64,000 bases of DNA, taken from Acidimicrobiales bacterium (lineage in GTDB: Bacteria > Actinomycetota > Acidimicrobiia > Acidimicrobiales > Poriferisodalaceae). This document shows, piece after piece, positions 15,796 to 24,997 of the stretch; position 1 is the first letter of the stretch, and every line of letters begins with the position of its first letter. A program made the position numbers and the translations under genes. The stretch covers positions 372,001 through 436,000 of the forward strand of contig JAWKIQ010000004.1 in NCBI GenBank assembly GCA_041394185.1, given 5' to 3'. The notes below the pieces were generated by a model that saw only the letters and a list, made by a program, of their open reading frames with translations, was not told where the DNA came from and did not search any database.

Positions 15796-16464
15796 CTAGA
15801 ACGCCGTGCTGGGCAGGTCGGCAGTGTCGCCGGTTATGGCGTCGCAGATGGTCTGGGCAACCGTCACCGGGTCGAGGCCCTGGGGCATTTTCGGAGCGGT
15901 TCCCCAGATGGGGCGATCGGCCAAACCGGTTTCGGTGTGGGGCGGTCTGGCGTCTATGACCCTGATCTTCTTGCGCCTGGCTTCGCGCGCCAGGGCCTGG
16001 TCGAACGACCGCACCGCGGCCTTCGAGGCGCCATAGGCAGCCATGCCGGGTAGGTTCTTCTCGGCGACGACTCCCGAGATGTTCACCAGGGTTCCGCCCT
16101 CGTCCAGCGAGCCGAGCGCCGCCTTGGCCAACATCATCGGGATGAACGTGTTGGTCATGAACAGCTCTTCCATGGCGTCGATCGACAGTTCCTCGACCGA
16201 CCCGAACGCCACCACGCCAACCGCGTTGACTACCACGTCGAGCCTGCCCGCGTGTTCTACGGCGGCATGAACGGCCGCCGAGCACGAATCGGGGTATCTC
16301 AGATCGAGGGCCACCTTGTGCCCTGGCACGTCCAGTGCGCTCAGCCTGCCGGGTTGCCTTGCGACCAGGGTCAGGTTCGCACCCTGCGACGCCAGGATTC
16401 TGGCGATCTGCGATCCGAGACCTCCGGTGGCTCCGGCCACCAGGGCCGACTTTCCTGCAAGCAT
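15796..16464 (-). CDS. Short-chain dehydrogenase/reductase
   Basis: This 222-aa classical SDR has GATGGLG (11-17), NAVG (80-83), Ser130, and Tyr144/Lys148 in YGASK. It would be NAD(P)-dependent. It is somewhat shorter than the usual 245-260 residues. ATG 16464 is the start; 45 bp separate it from the upstream FAD oxidoreductase on the same strand, so the two may be co-transcribed. Substrate unknown. Confidence 0.9.
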   Translation of the reverse strand: MLAGKSALVAGATGGLGSQIARILASQGANLTLVARQPGRLSALDVPGHKVALDLRYPDSCSAAVHAAVEHAGRLDVVVNAVGVVAFGSVEELSIDAMEELFMTNTFIPMMLAKAALGSLDEGGTLVNISGVVAEKNLPGMAAYGASKAAVRSFDQALAREARRKKIRVIDARPPHTETGLADRPIWGTAPKMPQGLDPVTVAQTICDAITGDTADLPSTAF

Positions 16465-16509
16465 TCGGGACCTCCGAGCAGTGGGTGTCGAGTTGGTGCA
16501 ACCTCGGGG

Positions 16510-17772
16510 TCAGGCCAGTGATTCCACAACGGCTTCGCCGCAGCGCCGGCCGGAGAACAAGGCGCCCTGTATCGAGGCCGTGTCGCGGTGATCACCACAA
16601 ACGAACAGGCCTTCGCCCAGGTCGATCTTCTTCTTGGGGGCGAACGGCGGATACTGGCGAGGCTGGCCGTGCGCGATGGTGTCGGTGCGAAGGTGCCGCC
16701 ACGACTCGACGGCCGATCCCCAGATGAGCGCCAGCTGTTTGCGAACCGGGGCCTCGGCGTGCGGGTTGTGGATACCCGGGCATGCGGCAGCGATCAGGGT
16801 CTTGCCGGCGGGCGCATATTCGGGGGCAACGTTCGACATCACTGCGATGTTCAGCGCAGGGCCGCTCGCGCTGCTGTCCAGTATCAGGTAGCGGTCGTCC
16901 ACCGGAGCCTCGTCCGCGGCAAACCACACACAGGTCGCGGGGTTGGATTCGACCGCGTCCAGCCCCAGCAGCGAGGCCGCAGCAGGTCCCTCGGTGGCGA
17001 CGATCACCCTCTGGGCCGCAACCACCCGGTCGCCGATCCGGACCTCGCCCGGCTTCACCGCGGAAACGGGCGCTTCGAGTCTGACCGCCTGGGGTGGCAG
17101 GTGCGAAGCCAGTTGGGTCGACATGGCGCCCATGCCACCCGCCGGCACCGCTGCGTCGCCGGTCAGCAGGCAGCGCATGATGACGTCGAACATCCGGCGG
17201 CTGGTCTGCAGGGTGGGGTCCAGCTGTATGCCGCCGACGAAGGGTCGGAAGAAGCCGTCGATCATCGACTCGCTGAACCCGTCCGACAACAGGGCGTGGT
17301 AGGTGGTGTCGTCGTCGTGGCGCAGGAGGTCGCCGACGTCGGCCCGGGCGAGCCTGATCCGCTGGCGCAGCAGCCTCGCTTTGTCGGCCACCGAGCCGAT
17401 GGGTGCCAGCGCCCCCGAAACCAGGGTCTTGGGCCTGCGCAGCGGGTCGCCCAGAACCGACATGCGCTTGCCGTCCCACAGCATCGCACCCGGCTCGAAC
17501 CTGCGCAGGTTCAGCGCATCGACGTCGAACTGTGTCTCCAATTCTGGGTATGCCGTCAGCAGAACCTGAAAGCCGCGGTCCAGGGTGAACCCCTCGACAA
17601 CGTCGCTGCGTACACGGCCCCCAACACCGTCGGAGGCTTCCAGAACCAACACATCCAAGCCGGCCTCGTGAACAGCCCGCGCCGCGCTGAGGCCCGCCAG
17701 ACCTGCTCCGACCACGACGACGTCTGCGCTGTCCGGCACGAAGTCGGGGGACTGATCCGATGGCATCGTCAT
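16510..17772 (-). CDS. FAD-dependent amine-oxidase/phytoene-desaturase-like oxidoreductase
   Basis: This 420-aa protein has the dinucleotide motif VVVGAGLAGLSAARAVHEAG near residues 19-38, LVLEASDGVGGRVRSD, and a C-terminal FAD contact (GLFVCGDHRDTASIQGALFSG). The layout is that of the NAD(P)/FAD-dependent amine oxidase, protoporphyrinogen oxidase and carotenoid desaturase superfamily. ATG 17772 is used (ATG 17766 also possible). It starts back to back with an acyl-CoA-dehydrogenase-like gene. The reaction is not assignable. Confidence 0.85.
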   Translation of the reverse strand: MTMPSDQSPDFVPDSADVVVVGAGLAGLSAARAVHEAGLDVLVLEASDGVGGRVRSDVVEGFTLDRGFQVLLTAYPELETQFDVDALNLRRFEPGAMLWDGKRMSVLGDPLRRPKTLVSGALAPIGSVADKARLLRQRIRLARADVGDLLRHDDDTTYHALLSDGFSESMIDGFFRPFVGGIQLDPTLQTSRRMFDVIMRCLLTGDAAVPAGGMGAMSTQLASHLPPQAVRLEAPVSAVKPGEVRIGDRVVAAQRVIVATEGPAAASLLGLDAVESNPATCVWFAADEAPVDDRYLILDSSASGPALNIAVMSNVAPEYAPAGKTLIAAACPGIHNPHAEAPVRKQLALIWGSAVESWRHLRTDTIAHGQPRQYPPFAPKKKIDLGEGLFVCGDHRDTASIQGALFSGRRCGEAVVESLA

Positions 17773-17881
17773 GAATGCAACGCTAACGGCGAGCGCTCGT
17801 CTGGCATCGATCTGCCATGTCGGGAAGGATAGGAACCGGTCGGCGGCTGCAGCCGAGACGCCGGCCGGGGGAGGTAGTCAG

Positions 17882-19039
17882 ATGCTCGATGTCGCGACGG
17901 CGGCCGGCGAGATAGTCGAACCGCTCAAGAGCACGTGCGACGGGTCAGAGTCGACCAGGCAACTGAGCCCCGAGGCGGCCGCGCTGATGCATCAGGCCGG
18001 ACTCACCAAGATCGTCACACCCGCATCCCACGGCGGGTACCAGATGACGGTTCGCGACCTCGTCGAGGCCGAGCGCATCATCGCCCACGGCAGCTCGGCA
18101 GCGTCGTGGGTGCTGATGGTCACGGGCGCCCACACCTTCATCGCGGGCCGGCTGCCGAGCGCCGGGTTGGACGAGATCTTCGGCGCCGACCCCGGTGTGC
18201 TGATACCCGGCGTGCCGTCGACCAGGCCGGGGCGCGCAGTGCGGGTCGAGGGTGGTTATCGGCTGACCGGCCGATGGCCGTATGCGAGCGGGGCCGACGT
18301 GGGCCAGTGGTACATAGTCGGCGCCACCGGCACCGTCGACGAAACCGGCACGCGTTGCCCGACCATCCTCGCCTTCCTGCCCGCCGACGACATCAGCCTG
18401 GACGACACCTGGTTCACCACCGGCATGCGCGGCACCGGGTCCAAGGACATCGTTCTCGACGACGTGTTCGTGCCCGACCATCTCACGGTTCGTGCCTCGG
18501 CCGCGGTGTTGGGCACCGTCGAAGGCGTCGACGTGGGGCTGTACCGGCTGCCCGTCCAGGCGACGCTGGCGACCATGCTGTTGGGGTCGATCGTTGGCAT
18601 GGCCGAGGCGTTTCGCGACATCGTCATCGAGCAGGCCAAGACCCGTCGTCACGCCTACACCGGCACACCCAAGGTCGAGAGCGCCGGCATGCAGCGCCGG
18701 GTTGCCGAGGCCAGCGGCGAGATCGCTGCCGCCTGGGCCTTGACCCAGCAGTCATGCGACATGCTCGATGCAGCCATGAACACCCAGCCGCCGATGCCCA
18801 TCGGCTTGCGGTCGCAGGTTCGGTGGAACGCAGCCTTTGCCAACGAACTTTGCCTGCGCGCCACCAACCGTCTGCTGGGTGCCTCGGGCGCGGGTGCCGC
18901 CCACAAGACCAACCCTCTCGAACGGCTGTATCGCGACATCAGCACCGCCACCCGCCACGCCATGCTCGACTTCGACACCGCCGTCGAGATGCACGGCCAA
19001 CACCTCTTGGGGCTCGAGCTCGAGGATGGGCTGGTCTGA
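17882..19039 (+). CDS. Acyl-CoA dehydrogenase-like flavoprotein (HsaA-type group D monooxygenase family)
   Basis: This 385-aa protein starts at ATG 17882 after a GGGGAGG ribosome site. It has an acyl-CoA dehydrogenase fold: YRLTGRWPYASGADVGQWYI and FTTGMRGTGSKDIVLDDVFVPD in the middle, and AHKTNPLERLYRDISTATRH near the end. The pattern fits flavin-dependent two-component hydroxylases such as HsaA more than true acyl-CoA dehydrogenases, because the usual catalytic Glu region is absent. It is the first of three closely spaced plus-strand genes with an esterase and an alkylsulfatase. Confidence 0.85.
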   Translation: MLDVATAAGEIVEPLKSTCDGSESTRQLSPEAAALMHQAGLTKIVTPASHGGYQMTVRDLVEAERIIAHGSSAASWVLMVTGAHTFIAGRLPSAGLDEIFGADPGVLIPGVPSTRPGRAVRVEGGYRLTGRWPYASGADVGQWYIVGATGTVDETGTRCPTILAFLPADDISLDDTWFTTGMRGTGSKDIVLDDVFVPDHLTVRASAAVLGTVEGVDVGLYRLPVQATLATMLLGSIVGMAEAFRDIVIEQAKTRRHAYTGTPKVESAGMQRRVAEASGEIAAAWALTQQSCDMLDAAMNTQPPMPIGLRSQVRWNAAFANELCLRATNRLLGASGAGAAHKTNPLERLYRDISTATRHAMLDFDTAVEMHGQHLLGLELEDGLV

Positions 19040-19045
19040 TCGGTG

Positions 19046-19930
19046 ATGGCCAGCGAACAATTCGAATCCGTCAGAGCCCGGTTGGCGGCCAACAAGGCGC
19101 CCTTCGCCGGCCATCTGGCGTTGCGCAGCTTCCTCGAAGATGTCGGAGGCCCCCTGCCTGACGGGGTGGTCGCCCAGCCCGACAGCATCGGTGGCGTTCC
19201 GGCCGAATGGGCCAACCCGGTCTCAGCCACCTCGCAGTCGGTCATCCTTTACCTGCACGGGGGCGGCTATGTGGCCGGTTCTCCCTGGTCGCATCACAAC
19301 ATCACCGGCCACCTGGCCAAGGCGACCGGCCACATCGTTTTGGCCCTCGACTATCGCCTTGCGCCCGAGCATCCCCACCCAGCGGCCGTCGAAGACGCCC
19401 TGGCTGCTTATCGGTGGTTGCTGGAATCGGGCCGAGGGCCCCAGCAGCTGGCCGTGGCCGGTGATTCGGCCGGGGGCGGGCTGGCGGTCGCCCTGCTGAT
19501 GGCCGTGCGCGACAGTGGTCTGCCCCAACCGGCTGCGGCGGTGGCGATCTCGCCGTTTGCCGACATGACCCTCTCCGGCGAAACCATCGACACATTGGCC
19601 GACCTCGACGTGATGGTCGGTCGCGATGTGCTCCAGGCCTGCGCCGATCTTTTTGTCGGAGCAGCCGGGTCGGCCCGCGATCCTCTGGCATCGCCGGTGT
19701 TCGGGCGGTTGGAATCGCTTGCGCCCCTGCTCATTCAGGTGGGTGATCACGAGGTGTTGCTGGCCGACTCGCAGCGCCTGGCCGCCGGCATCGCCGCCGC
19801 GGGTGGTGAGGTGCGACTCGACGTCTGGCCCCACATGTGTCACGTGTGGCATGACTTCGCCGGTTCGGTCCCCGAGGCCGACCAGGCGATCGAGGCCATC
19901 GCGTCCTACCTGACCGAACACCTCGATTGA
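19046..19930 (+). CDS. Alpha/beta hydrolase, hormone-sensitive-lipase type
   Basis: This protein of about 294 aa has the HGGG oxyanion motif (LYLHGGGYVAG), the nucleophile elbow GDSAGGG, a downstream Asp (VGDHE) and a catalytic His in CHVWHDF, all marks of HSL-family carboxylesterases. The start is ATG 19046; GTG 19043 is just as close. It lies 6 bp after the acyl-CoA-dehydrogenase-like gene and 12 bp before the alkylsulfatase, so an operon is likely. It would act on short or medium-chain esters. Confidence 0.9.
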   Translation: MASEQFESVRARLAANKAPFAGHLALRSFLEDVGGPLPDGVVAQPDSIGGVPAEWANPVSATSQSVILYLHGGGYVAGSPWSHHNITGHLAKATGHIVLALDYRLAPEHPHPAAVEDALAAYRWLLESGRGPQQLAVAGDSAGGGLAVALLMAVRDSGLPQPAAAVAISPFADMTLSGETIDTLADLDVMVGRDVLQACADLFVGAAGSARDPLASPVFGRLESLAPLLIQVGDHEVLLADSQRLAAGIAAAGGEVRLDVWPHMCHVWHDFAGSVPEADQAIEAIASYLTEHLD

Positions 19931-19942
19931 TCGGATCCTGCC

Positions 19943-21847
19943 TTGACCAGATATGAGCCACTCGACTCCCGCGAGCCCAACGAAGCCAGTTCCTTCACCC
20001 GCGAGCGCAACCGTGTGGCGGGCGAGAGCCTCGATCTGGGCGATCTCGACTTCGAGTTCGCTTCGCGTGGACTCGTCGCCACCCATCCCACCGGACGCAT
20101 CGACGGCCCGTCTGCCGTGGCGTTCGACATCAACGACTACGACTTCGTGTCGCGCGACCAGTCTGCGCCCGACACCGTGCACCCCAGCCTGTGGCGCCAG
20201 GCCCAAGTCGACGTCAACCACGGCCTGTTCCAGGTCGATGACGGGCTCTGGCAGGTCCGCGGCTACGACATCTCGAACATCTCGTTCATCGAGGGCGACA
20301 CCGGCTGGATCATCATCGATCCGCTGACCACCACCGTCACCGCGGCCGCGGCTCTGGCCCTGGCCAACGAACACCTCGGCGAGCGGCCGGTGAAGGCTGT
20401 CATCTACACCCACAGCCACACCGATCACTACGGCGGCGTGCTGGGCGTGACCTCCCAGGCGGCCGTCGACGCGGGCGAGGTCCAGATCATCGCACCCGAA
20501 GGTTTCCTGGCCGAGGTGACGTCCGAGTTCATCCTCGCGGGACCCGCCATGAGCCAGCGGGCCACCTACCAGTTCGGTATGCAGCTGCCGGCCGGGCCGA
20601 AGGGGCACGTCGAGGTGGGCTTGGGCATCTCGACGGCCAAGGCACCTTCGGGACTGATCGCTCCCACACTCGACATCTCCAGAACGGGCGAGGAGCACAT
20701 CGTCGACGGCGTTCGCATCGTGTTCCAGAACACTCCCGATGCCGAAGCGCCCGCCGAGATGAACTTCTTCTTCCCCGACAAGGGCTGGCTGTGCACCGCC
20801 GAGAACTGCACCCACACCATGCACAACCTCATCCCGTTTCGTGGGGCGCAGGCGCGCAACACGCTGGCGTGGTCCAAGTACATCGGCGAGGCGCTGCACA
20901 TGTGGGGCGCCGACGCCAAGCTGACCTTCGCTTCGCACCACTGGCCGCGTTGGGGCAACGACGAGGTGATCGACTATCTCGAGCGCCAGCGCGACCTCTA
21001 TCGCTGGATGCACGATCAGACGCTGCGAATGGCGAACAAGGGCCTTGTCGCCTCGGAGATAGCCGAGGTTCTCGATCTGCCCGAGGACTTCCTCGAGTGC
21101 AGCCATACCCGCGGCTACTACGGATCGCTGGTTCACAACATCAAGGCGATATACCAGTTCTACCTGTCGTGGTACGACGCCAATCCTGCTCACCTCTGGT
21201 CCCATCCTCCCCAGGAGGCCGGCCGGCGCTATGTCGAGTTCATGGGCGGCGCCGACGAGTTGCTGGCCAAGGCCCGCCGCAGCTTCGACCAGGGCGACTA
21301 TCGCTGGGTGGCCGAGGTGGTCAACCACCTGGTGTTCGCCGATCCGTCCAACCACGGCGCCCGCGAACTGCAGGCCGCCGCACTGGAGCAGCTGGGATAT
21401 CAGTCAGAGGCGGCAACCTGGCGCAACGCCTACCTCACCGGCGCTGCCGAGCTGCGCAACGGTGGCTCCGAGCCGCGGCGGCGAAGGCGTGGGCTGATGG
21501 CTGCGATAACCCTCGAGCAGATGGTCGATGCGCTGGCGGTCTGCCTGTCTGCGGCCGACACCGCCGGCATGCGCAGCCGACTCAACGTCGAGTTGACCGA
21601 CTCGGGCGAGAGGGGAGTGGTGGGGCTGTCGCACCAAGCCATTCACTTCGTCCCCGACCACCACGATGCCGAGGCCGACTGCACTGTCAGGGTTTCCAAG
21701 GCGATCTTCGCAGCCGCGGTGTCTGGCGAGGCCGACGCCGGCCAACTGATTGCCCAGGCCCAGGTCGATGGCGACGTGCAGGCACTGCGGGCTATCTTCG
21801 CCAACCTCGATCACAGCCAGACCGGCTTCAACATCGTGCTGCCGTGA
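19943..21847 (+). CDS. Alkyl/aryl-sulfatase, metallo-beta-lactamase fold (SdsA1/YjcS-like)
   Basis: This 634-aa protein has the binuclear zinc motif HSHTDH at 157-162 and further ligand regions (TAENCTHTMHN, FASHHWPRWGN). A central dimerisation/TPR-like part (GGADELLAKARRSFDQGDYRW) and a C-terminal SCP2-like domain follow, the standard type III alkylsulfatase layout. These enzymes cleave primary alkyl sulfates to alcohol and sulfate. The start is TTG at 19943; no nearby ATG is in frame. No signal peptide is seen, so it should be cytoplasmic. Confidence 0.92.
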   Translation: MTRYEPLDSREPNEASSFTRERNRVAGESLDLGDLDFEFASRGLVATHPTGRIDGPSAVAFDINDYDFVSRDQSAPDTVHPSLWRQAQVDVNHGLFQVDDGLWQVRGYDISNISFIEGDTGWIIIDPLTTTVTAAAALALANEHLGERPVKAVIYTHSHTDHYGGVLGVTSQAAVDAGEVQIIAPEGFLAEVTSEFILAGPAMSQRATYQFGMQLPAGPKGHVEVGLGISTAKAPSGLIAPTLDISRTGEEHIVDGVRIVFQNTPDAEAPAEMNFFFPDKGWLCTAENCTHTMHNLIPFRGAQARNTLAWSKYIGEALHMWGADAKLTFASHHWPRWGNDEVIDYLERQRDLYRWMHDQTLRMANKGLVASEIAEVLDLPEDFLECSHTRGYYGSLVHNIKAIYQFYLSWYDANPAHLWSHPPQEAGRRYVEFMGGADELLAKARRSFDQGDYRWVAEVVNHLVFADPSNHGARELQAAALEQLGYQSEAATWRNAYLTGAAELRNGGSEPRRRRRGLMAAITLEQMVDALAVCLSAADTAGMRSRLNVELTDSGERGVVGLSHQAIHFVPDHHDAEADCTVRVSKAIFAAAVSGEADAGQLIAQAQVDGDVQALRAIFANLDHSQTGFNIVLP

Positions 21848-21849
21848 GC

Positions 21850-21873
21850 TTTGCGCCGGGTCGGCCGCGCAAA
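21850..21873 (+). terminator. Hairpin after the alkylsulfatase gene
   Basis: TTTGCGC (21850-21856) and GCGCAAA (21867-21873) form a perfect 7-bp stem with a 10-nt GC-rich loop directly after the alkylsulfatase stop. No T-tract follows, so it may be a weak terminator or an mRNA-stabilising end rather than an intrinsic terminator. Confidence 0.35.
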
Positions 21874-21949
21874 CGGGACTGGCGACCCTGGAGGCCCGGC
21901 GTCCGATGAACGACGATGGGCTTGCACGATCTCGAAGGGAGCAGTCGAA

Positions 21950-22192
21950 GTGTTGTGGATTTGGATACTGCTCGCGGTCGCTTCGGCTGCCGCTCTCGGT
22001 GCGGCGTTGTTCGCGGTACGCCACGGCGGCGATGGCAGCGTGGAAGAAGTGAGTCCGCTCTTCGTTGCCGGAATTGCCATCTGCGGTGCCAGCGTCGCTC
22101 TGGCCACCACGATCGGCCCGTTCATGTTCGCCATGTCCGGAGCCGGACTGGTGATGATGTTCGTTGGGGGCAGACACCAGCACACGGGCTAA
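21950..22192 (+). CDS. Small two-helix membrane protein
   Basis: This 80-aa protein starts at GTG 21950 after a GAAGGGAG box and has hydrophobic helices at about 3-22 (WIWILLAVASAAALG) and 38-75. A short charged loop (RHGGDGSVEE) separates them. No family is recognised. It lies between the alkylsulfatase hairpin and a convergent lipoprotein gene. Confidence 0.65.
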   Translation: MLWIWILLAVASAAALGAALFAVRHGGDGSVEEVSPLFVAGIAICGASVALATTIGPFMFAMSGAGLVMMFVGGRHQHTG

Positions 22193-22207
22193 CCCGTCGG
22201 CGCCGGG

Positions 22208-23170
22208 TCAGCCGCAGATGTCGAAGTTGCCATCGAGTGGGCCCATGCCCGCATCGATGGCGCGGTCGCGAAATTCGCTGAGGCCGGGCTGGGCGTCTAT
22301 CCAGTCGAGCTTGGCCTGCACCTCGTCGGTTGGTGCGGGCACGTCGAACACGTAGGCGGCGAACGACTCGGCGAAGTCTTCCTCTGGCGTGCTGGCGGCG
22401 TATGCACCCAGGAACTGTGGTTCGCGCTCGCAGCGGTCTTCGCCGTCGGCGGCGCTGGCGTCGGCGAACGGATCGACCTCGGCAGCCAACTCACCCCAGA
22501 ATTCGTCGATCCATGCCCACATCAACGAGTCCTCGTAGTAACAAGCCTCGCCGTTGTAGTAGGTGTCGCAGTCGAACTCGGCTTCGGCCGAGCGGTCCAT
22601 CTGGGTCACGGTCGACGTGAAGACGTGGGTGAACTCGTGTGCCATCGTCAGCAACAACTCGTCGGGGTCTTCGTCGGCGACGGGCAGGTTGATCGACATC
22701 TGGAACTGATTGCCGTCGTCGTCGAGCGCATTCACGAACGCCAGGGTCACCTCGTCGCCGGCGTCTGGCGATTCGAACCCGGCGAACAGACCCAGGTCGG
22801 TCAGCTGACCCTTGGGGCTCATCGCCGCCAGTGCTTCCCATGCGTCGACGAGTGTCTGATCGTCTTGGCCGAAGCACAGTTCGCCTAGTTCGCCGTCGAC
22901 CACCCGGTAGGCACCGAGCCAGTAGAACTCGGCATCGTCGCCCAATTCTGTTTCGCAGTCCGAGCCCGCGACGTCGGCGACATCGCTCTGCGACTCGTCT
23001 TCCGCGAACTCGTCGTCAGCAAAGCCCTCTTCCTGGAACTCGTCCTGGAAGTCGTCGTCCGCGAAGCCCTCGTCGGTGTCGGCGCACGCGCCGGCCAGCA
23101 ACAACCCGACCAGCACCACGGCCAGTGTTAGGCGGCGGGTGGCACGGTCAAATCTGGACGATGAACCCAT
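22208..23170 (-). CDS. Putative secreted zinc metalloprotease lipoprotein with acidic repeat region
   Basis: This 320-aa protein has a signal peptide and lipobox (LLAGAC, Cys29), then a very acidic stretch of about residues 31-62 built from repeated FADD/EF units. A zincin motif HEFTH follows at 178-182 with an E-rich segment (EEDFAESFAAY) that could give the third ligand. It is probably anchored on the outer face of the membrane. The family is unclear. The acidic block could bind calcium or act as a spacer. Confidence 0.75.
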   Translation of the reverse strand: MGSSSRFDRATRRLTLAVVLVGLLLAGACADTDEGFADDDFQDEFQEEGFADDEFAEDESQSDVADVAGSDCETELGDDAEFYWLGAYRVVDGELGELCFGQDDQTLVDAWEALAAMSPKGQLTDLGLFAGFESPDAGDEVTLAFVNALDDDGNQFQMSINLPVADEDPDELLLTMAHEFTHVFTSTVTQMDRSAEAEFDCDTYYNGEACYYEDSLMWAWIDEFWGELAAEVDPFADASAADGEDRCEREPQFLGAYAASTPEEDFAESFAAYVFDVPAPTDEVQAKLDWIDAQPGLSEFRDRAIDAGMGPLDGNFDICG

Positions 23171-23206
23171 GCCTGTGGTTGTCGGCAGAATCGACGGGCG
23201 AGATAG

Positions 23207-24867
23207 TCAAGCGGTCTCTGTGGCGGCCGCGGTGGCCAGCCCCAGATCGGCTATCGCCTTCTCGCGCATCTCGACCTTGCGGACCTTGCCCGTGACCGTC
23301 ATTGGGAACTCGGTCACGAAGGCGACATAACGCGGGATCTTGAAGTGGGCGATCTTGCCGCGGCAATAGTCCTTGAGCTCGTCCTCGGTGAGGGTGGCAC
23401 CCGGTGCGAGTTGCACCCAGGCCATGATCTCCTCGCCGTAGCGTTCGTCTGGCACACCGATCACCTGGGCGTCGGCCACTGCTGGGTGGGTGTACAGGAA
23501 CTCTTCGATCTCGCGGGGGTACACGTTCTCGCCGCCGCGGATGATCATGTCCTTGATACGCCCGACGATGTTGACGTAGCCGTCTTCGTCCATGGTGGCC
23601 AGGTCGCCAGAGTGCATCCAGCCTTCGGCGTCGATGGCCTCGGCGGTCTTTTCTGGGTCGTTCCAGTAGCCGATCATCACGTGGAAGCCTCGGGTGCAGT
23701 ACTCGCCGCTCTGGCCCCGCTCGACCGTCTCACCGGTCTCGGGGTCGACGATCTTGGCCTCGACGTGTGGCAACACCCGGCCCACGGTCGACACCCTGTG
23801 TTCCACCGAATCGGTGGTCGAGGTCTGGGTCGACACCGGCGACGTCTCGGTCATGCCGTACGCGATGGTGACCTCGCTCATGTTCATCTGGTCGATGACC
23901 TGACGCATGACCTCGATCGGACATGGCGACCCGGCCATGATTCCGGTGCGCAACGAGCTGAGGTCGAACCCGGCGCGATCGGGGTGGCCCAACTCGGCGA
24001 TGAACATCGTGGGCACTCCGTAAAGCGACGTGCAGTGCTCGTCCTGCACGGTCTGCAACACCGCCCCGGGTCGAATGTGGGGCAGGGGATGACCATCGTG
24101 GCGCCGAAGGCCGAGCACGACAGGTTGCCCATCACCATGCCGAAGCAGTGGTAGAAGGGCACCGGGATACAAACGCGGTCGGTCTCGTCGTATCCGCAGG
24201 CGTCGCCGACCATCTTGGCGTCGTTCAAGATGTTGCGATGGCTGAGCGTTGCCCCCTTGGGGAAGCCGGTCGTGCCAGACGTGTACTGGATGTTGATGGC
24301 ATCGGTTGGCGACAGCGAGGCACCGACCGCCGCGAGCTGTTCGTCGGAGATCGCGTCGCCGGCCGCCAACAACTGCGCCCAATCTTCGGTGTCGAAGTAG
24401 ACGACCCGCTCGAGGTCGGTCAGCGCGGGCCTGACCGCTTCGACCATGTCCTGGTAGGCCGACGTCAGGTAGCTGGTGCGGGTGACCAGCATCTTGCACC
24501 CCGACTGCTTTAGTGCGTATTCGAGCTCGTTGGTTCGATACGCCGGGTTGATGTTGACCTGTATGGCGCCGATCTTCGCGGTTGCGTACTGGATGTACAC
24601 CCACTCGGCGTAGTTGGGGCTCCACATTGCGACCCGATCGCCCACTTCGATACCCGACGCCATCAGGCCCTTGGCCACCGCGTTGACGGTGTCGTTGAAT
24701 TCGCTCCACGTCTGGCGGATGCCCTGGTGGGCTACAACCAGCGCTTCCCGGTCACCGAAACGGGCCACCGTGGCCTCGAGGTTGGCACCGATGGTCTCTT
24801 CCAGCAGCGGTATGTCGGTGGGTCCGGTCGAGATCGCCTTGGTCATGGGCCGATCGTATTCGGTCAT
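23207..24867 (-). CDS. AMP-binding acyl-CoA synthetase, frameshifted by one base
   Basis: Read across the frameshift it would be about 553 aa. It has the P-loop YTSGTTGFPKGA, FYHCFGMVMG, the AMP motif YGMTETSP, and the C-terminal hinge GRIKDMIIRGGENVYP, as in medium/long-chain fatty acyl-CoA synthetases. The first frame runs intact to CPTFDPG and the second resumes at AVLQTVQDEHC. One missing G in the run at 24064-24067 (CCCC on the plus strand) explains the break exactly, and both sides are well conserved. A sequencing indel is likely; otherwise it is a very recent pseudogene. ATG 24867 is the start, with ATG 24846 as alternative. Confidence 0.85.
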
Positions 24868-24997
24868 GCGCCGGCGACGCCTACCCGAACCATCCGCCCG
24901 ACCTGTTGAGGGTCCAATGGCCCGTTGCCAGGGTCGCGCTCGGCCTTACGATCAGGTCAGGGCCAATGGAGTGGTTCTGGGAAAGCTGGTCGATCCG

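Noticed and set aside
21850..21873. Strong intrinsic terminator
   Set aside because: The hairpin has no T-tract, so it is kept only as a low-confidence terminator.
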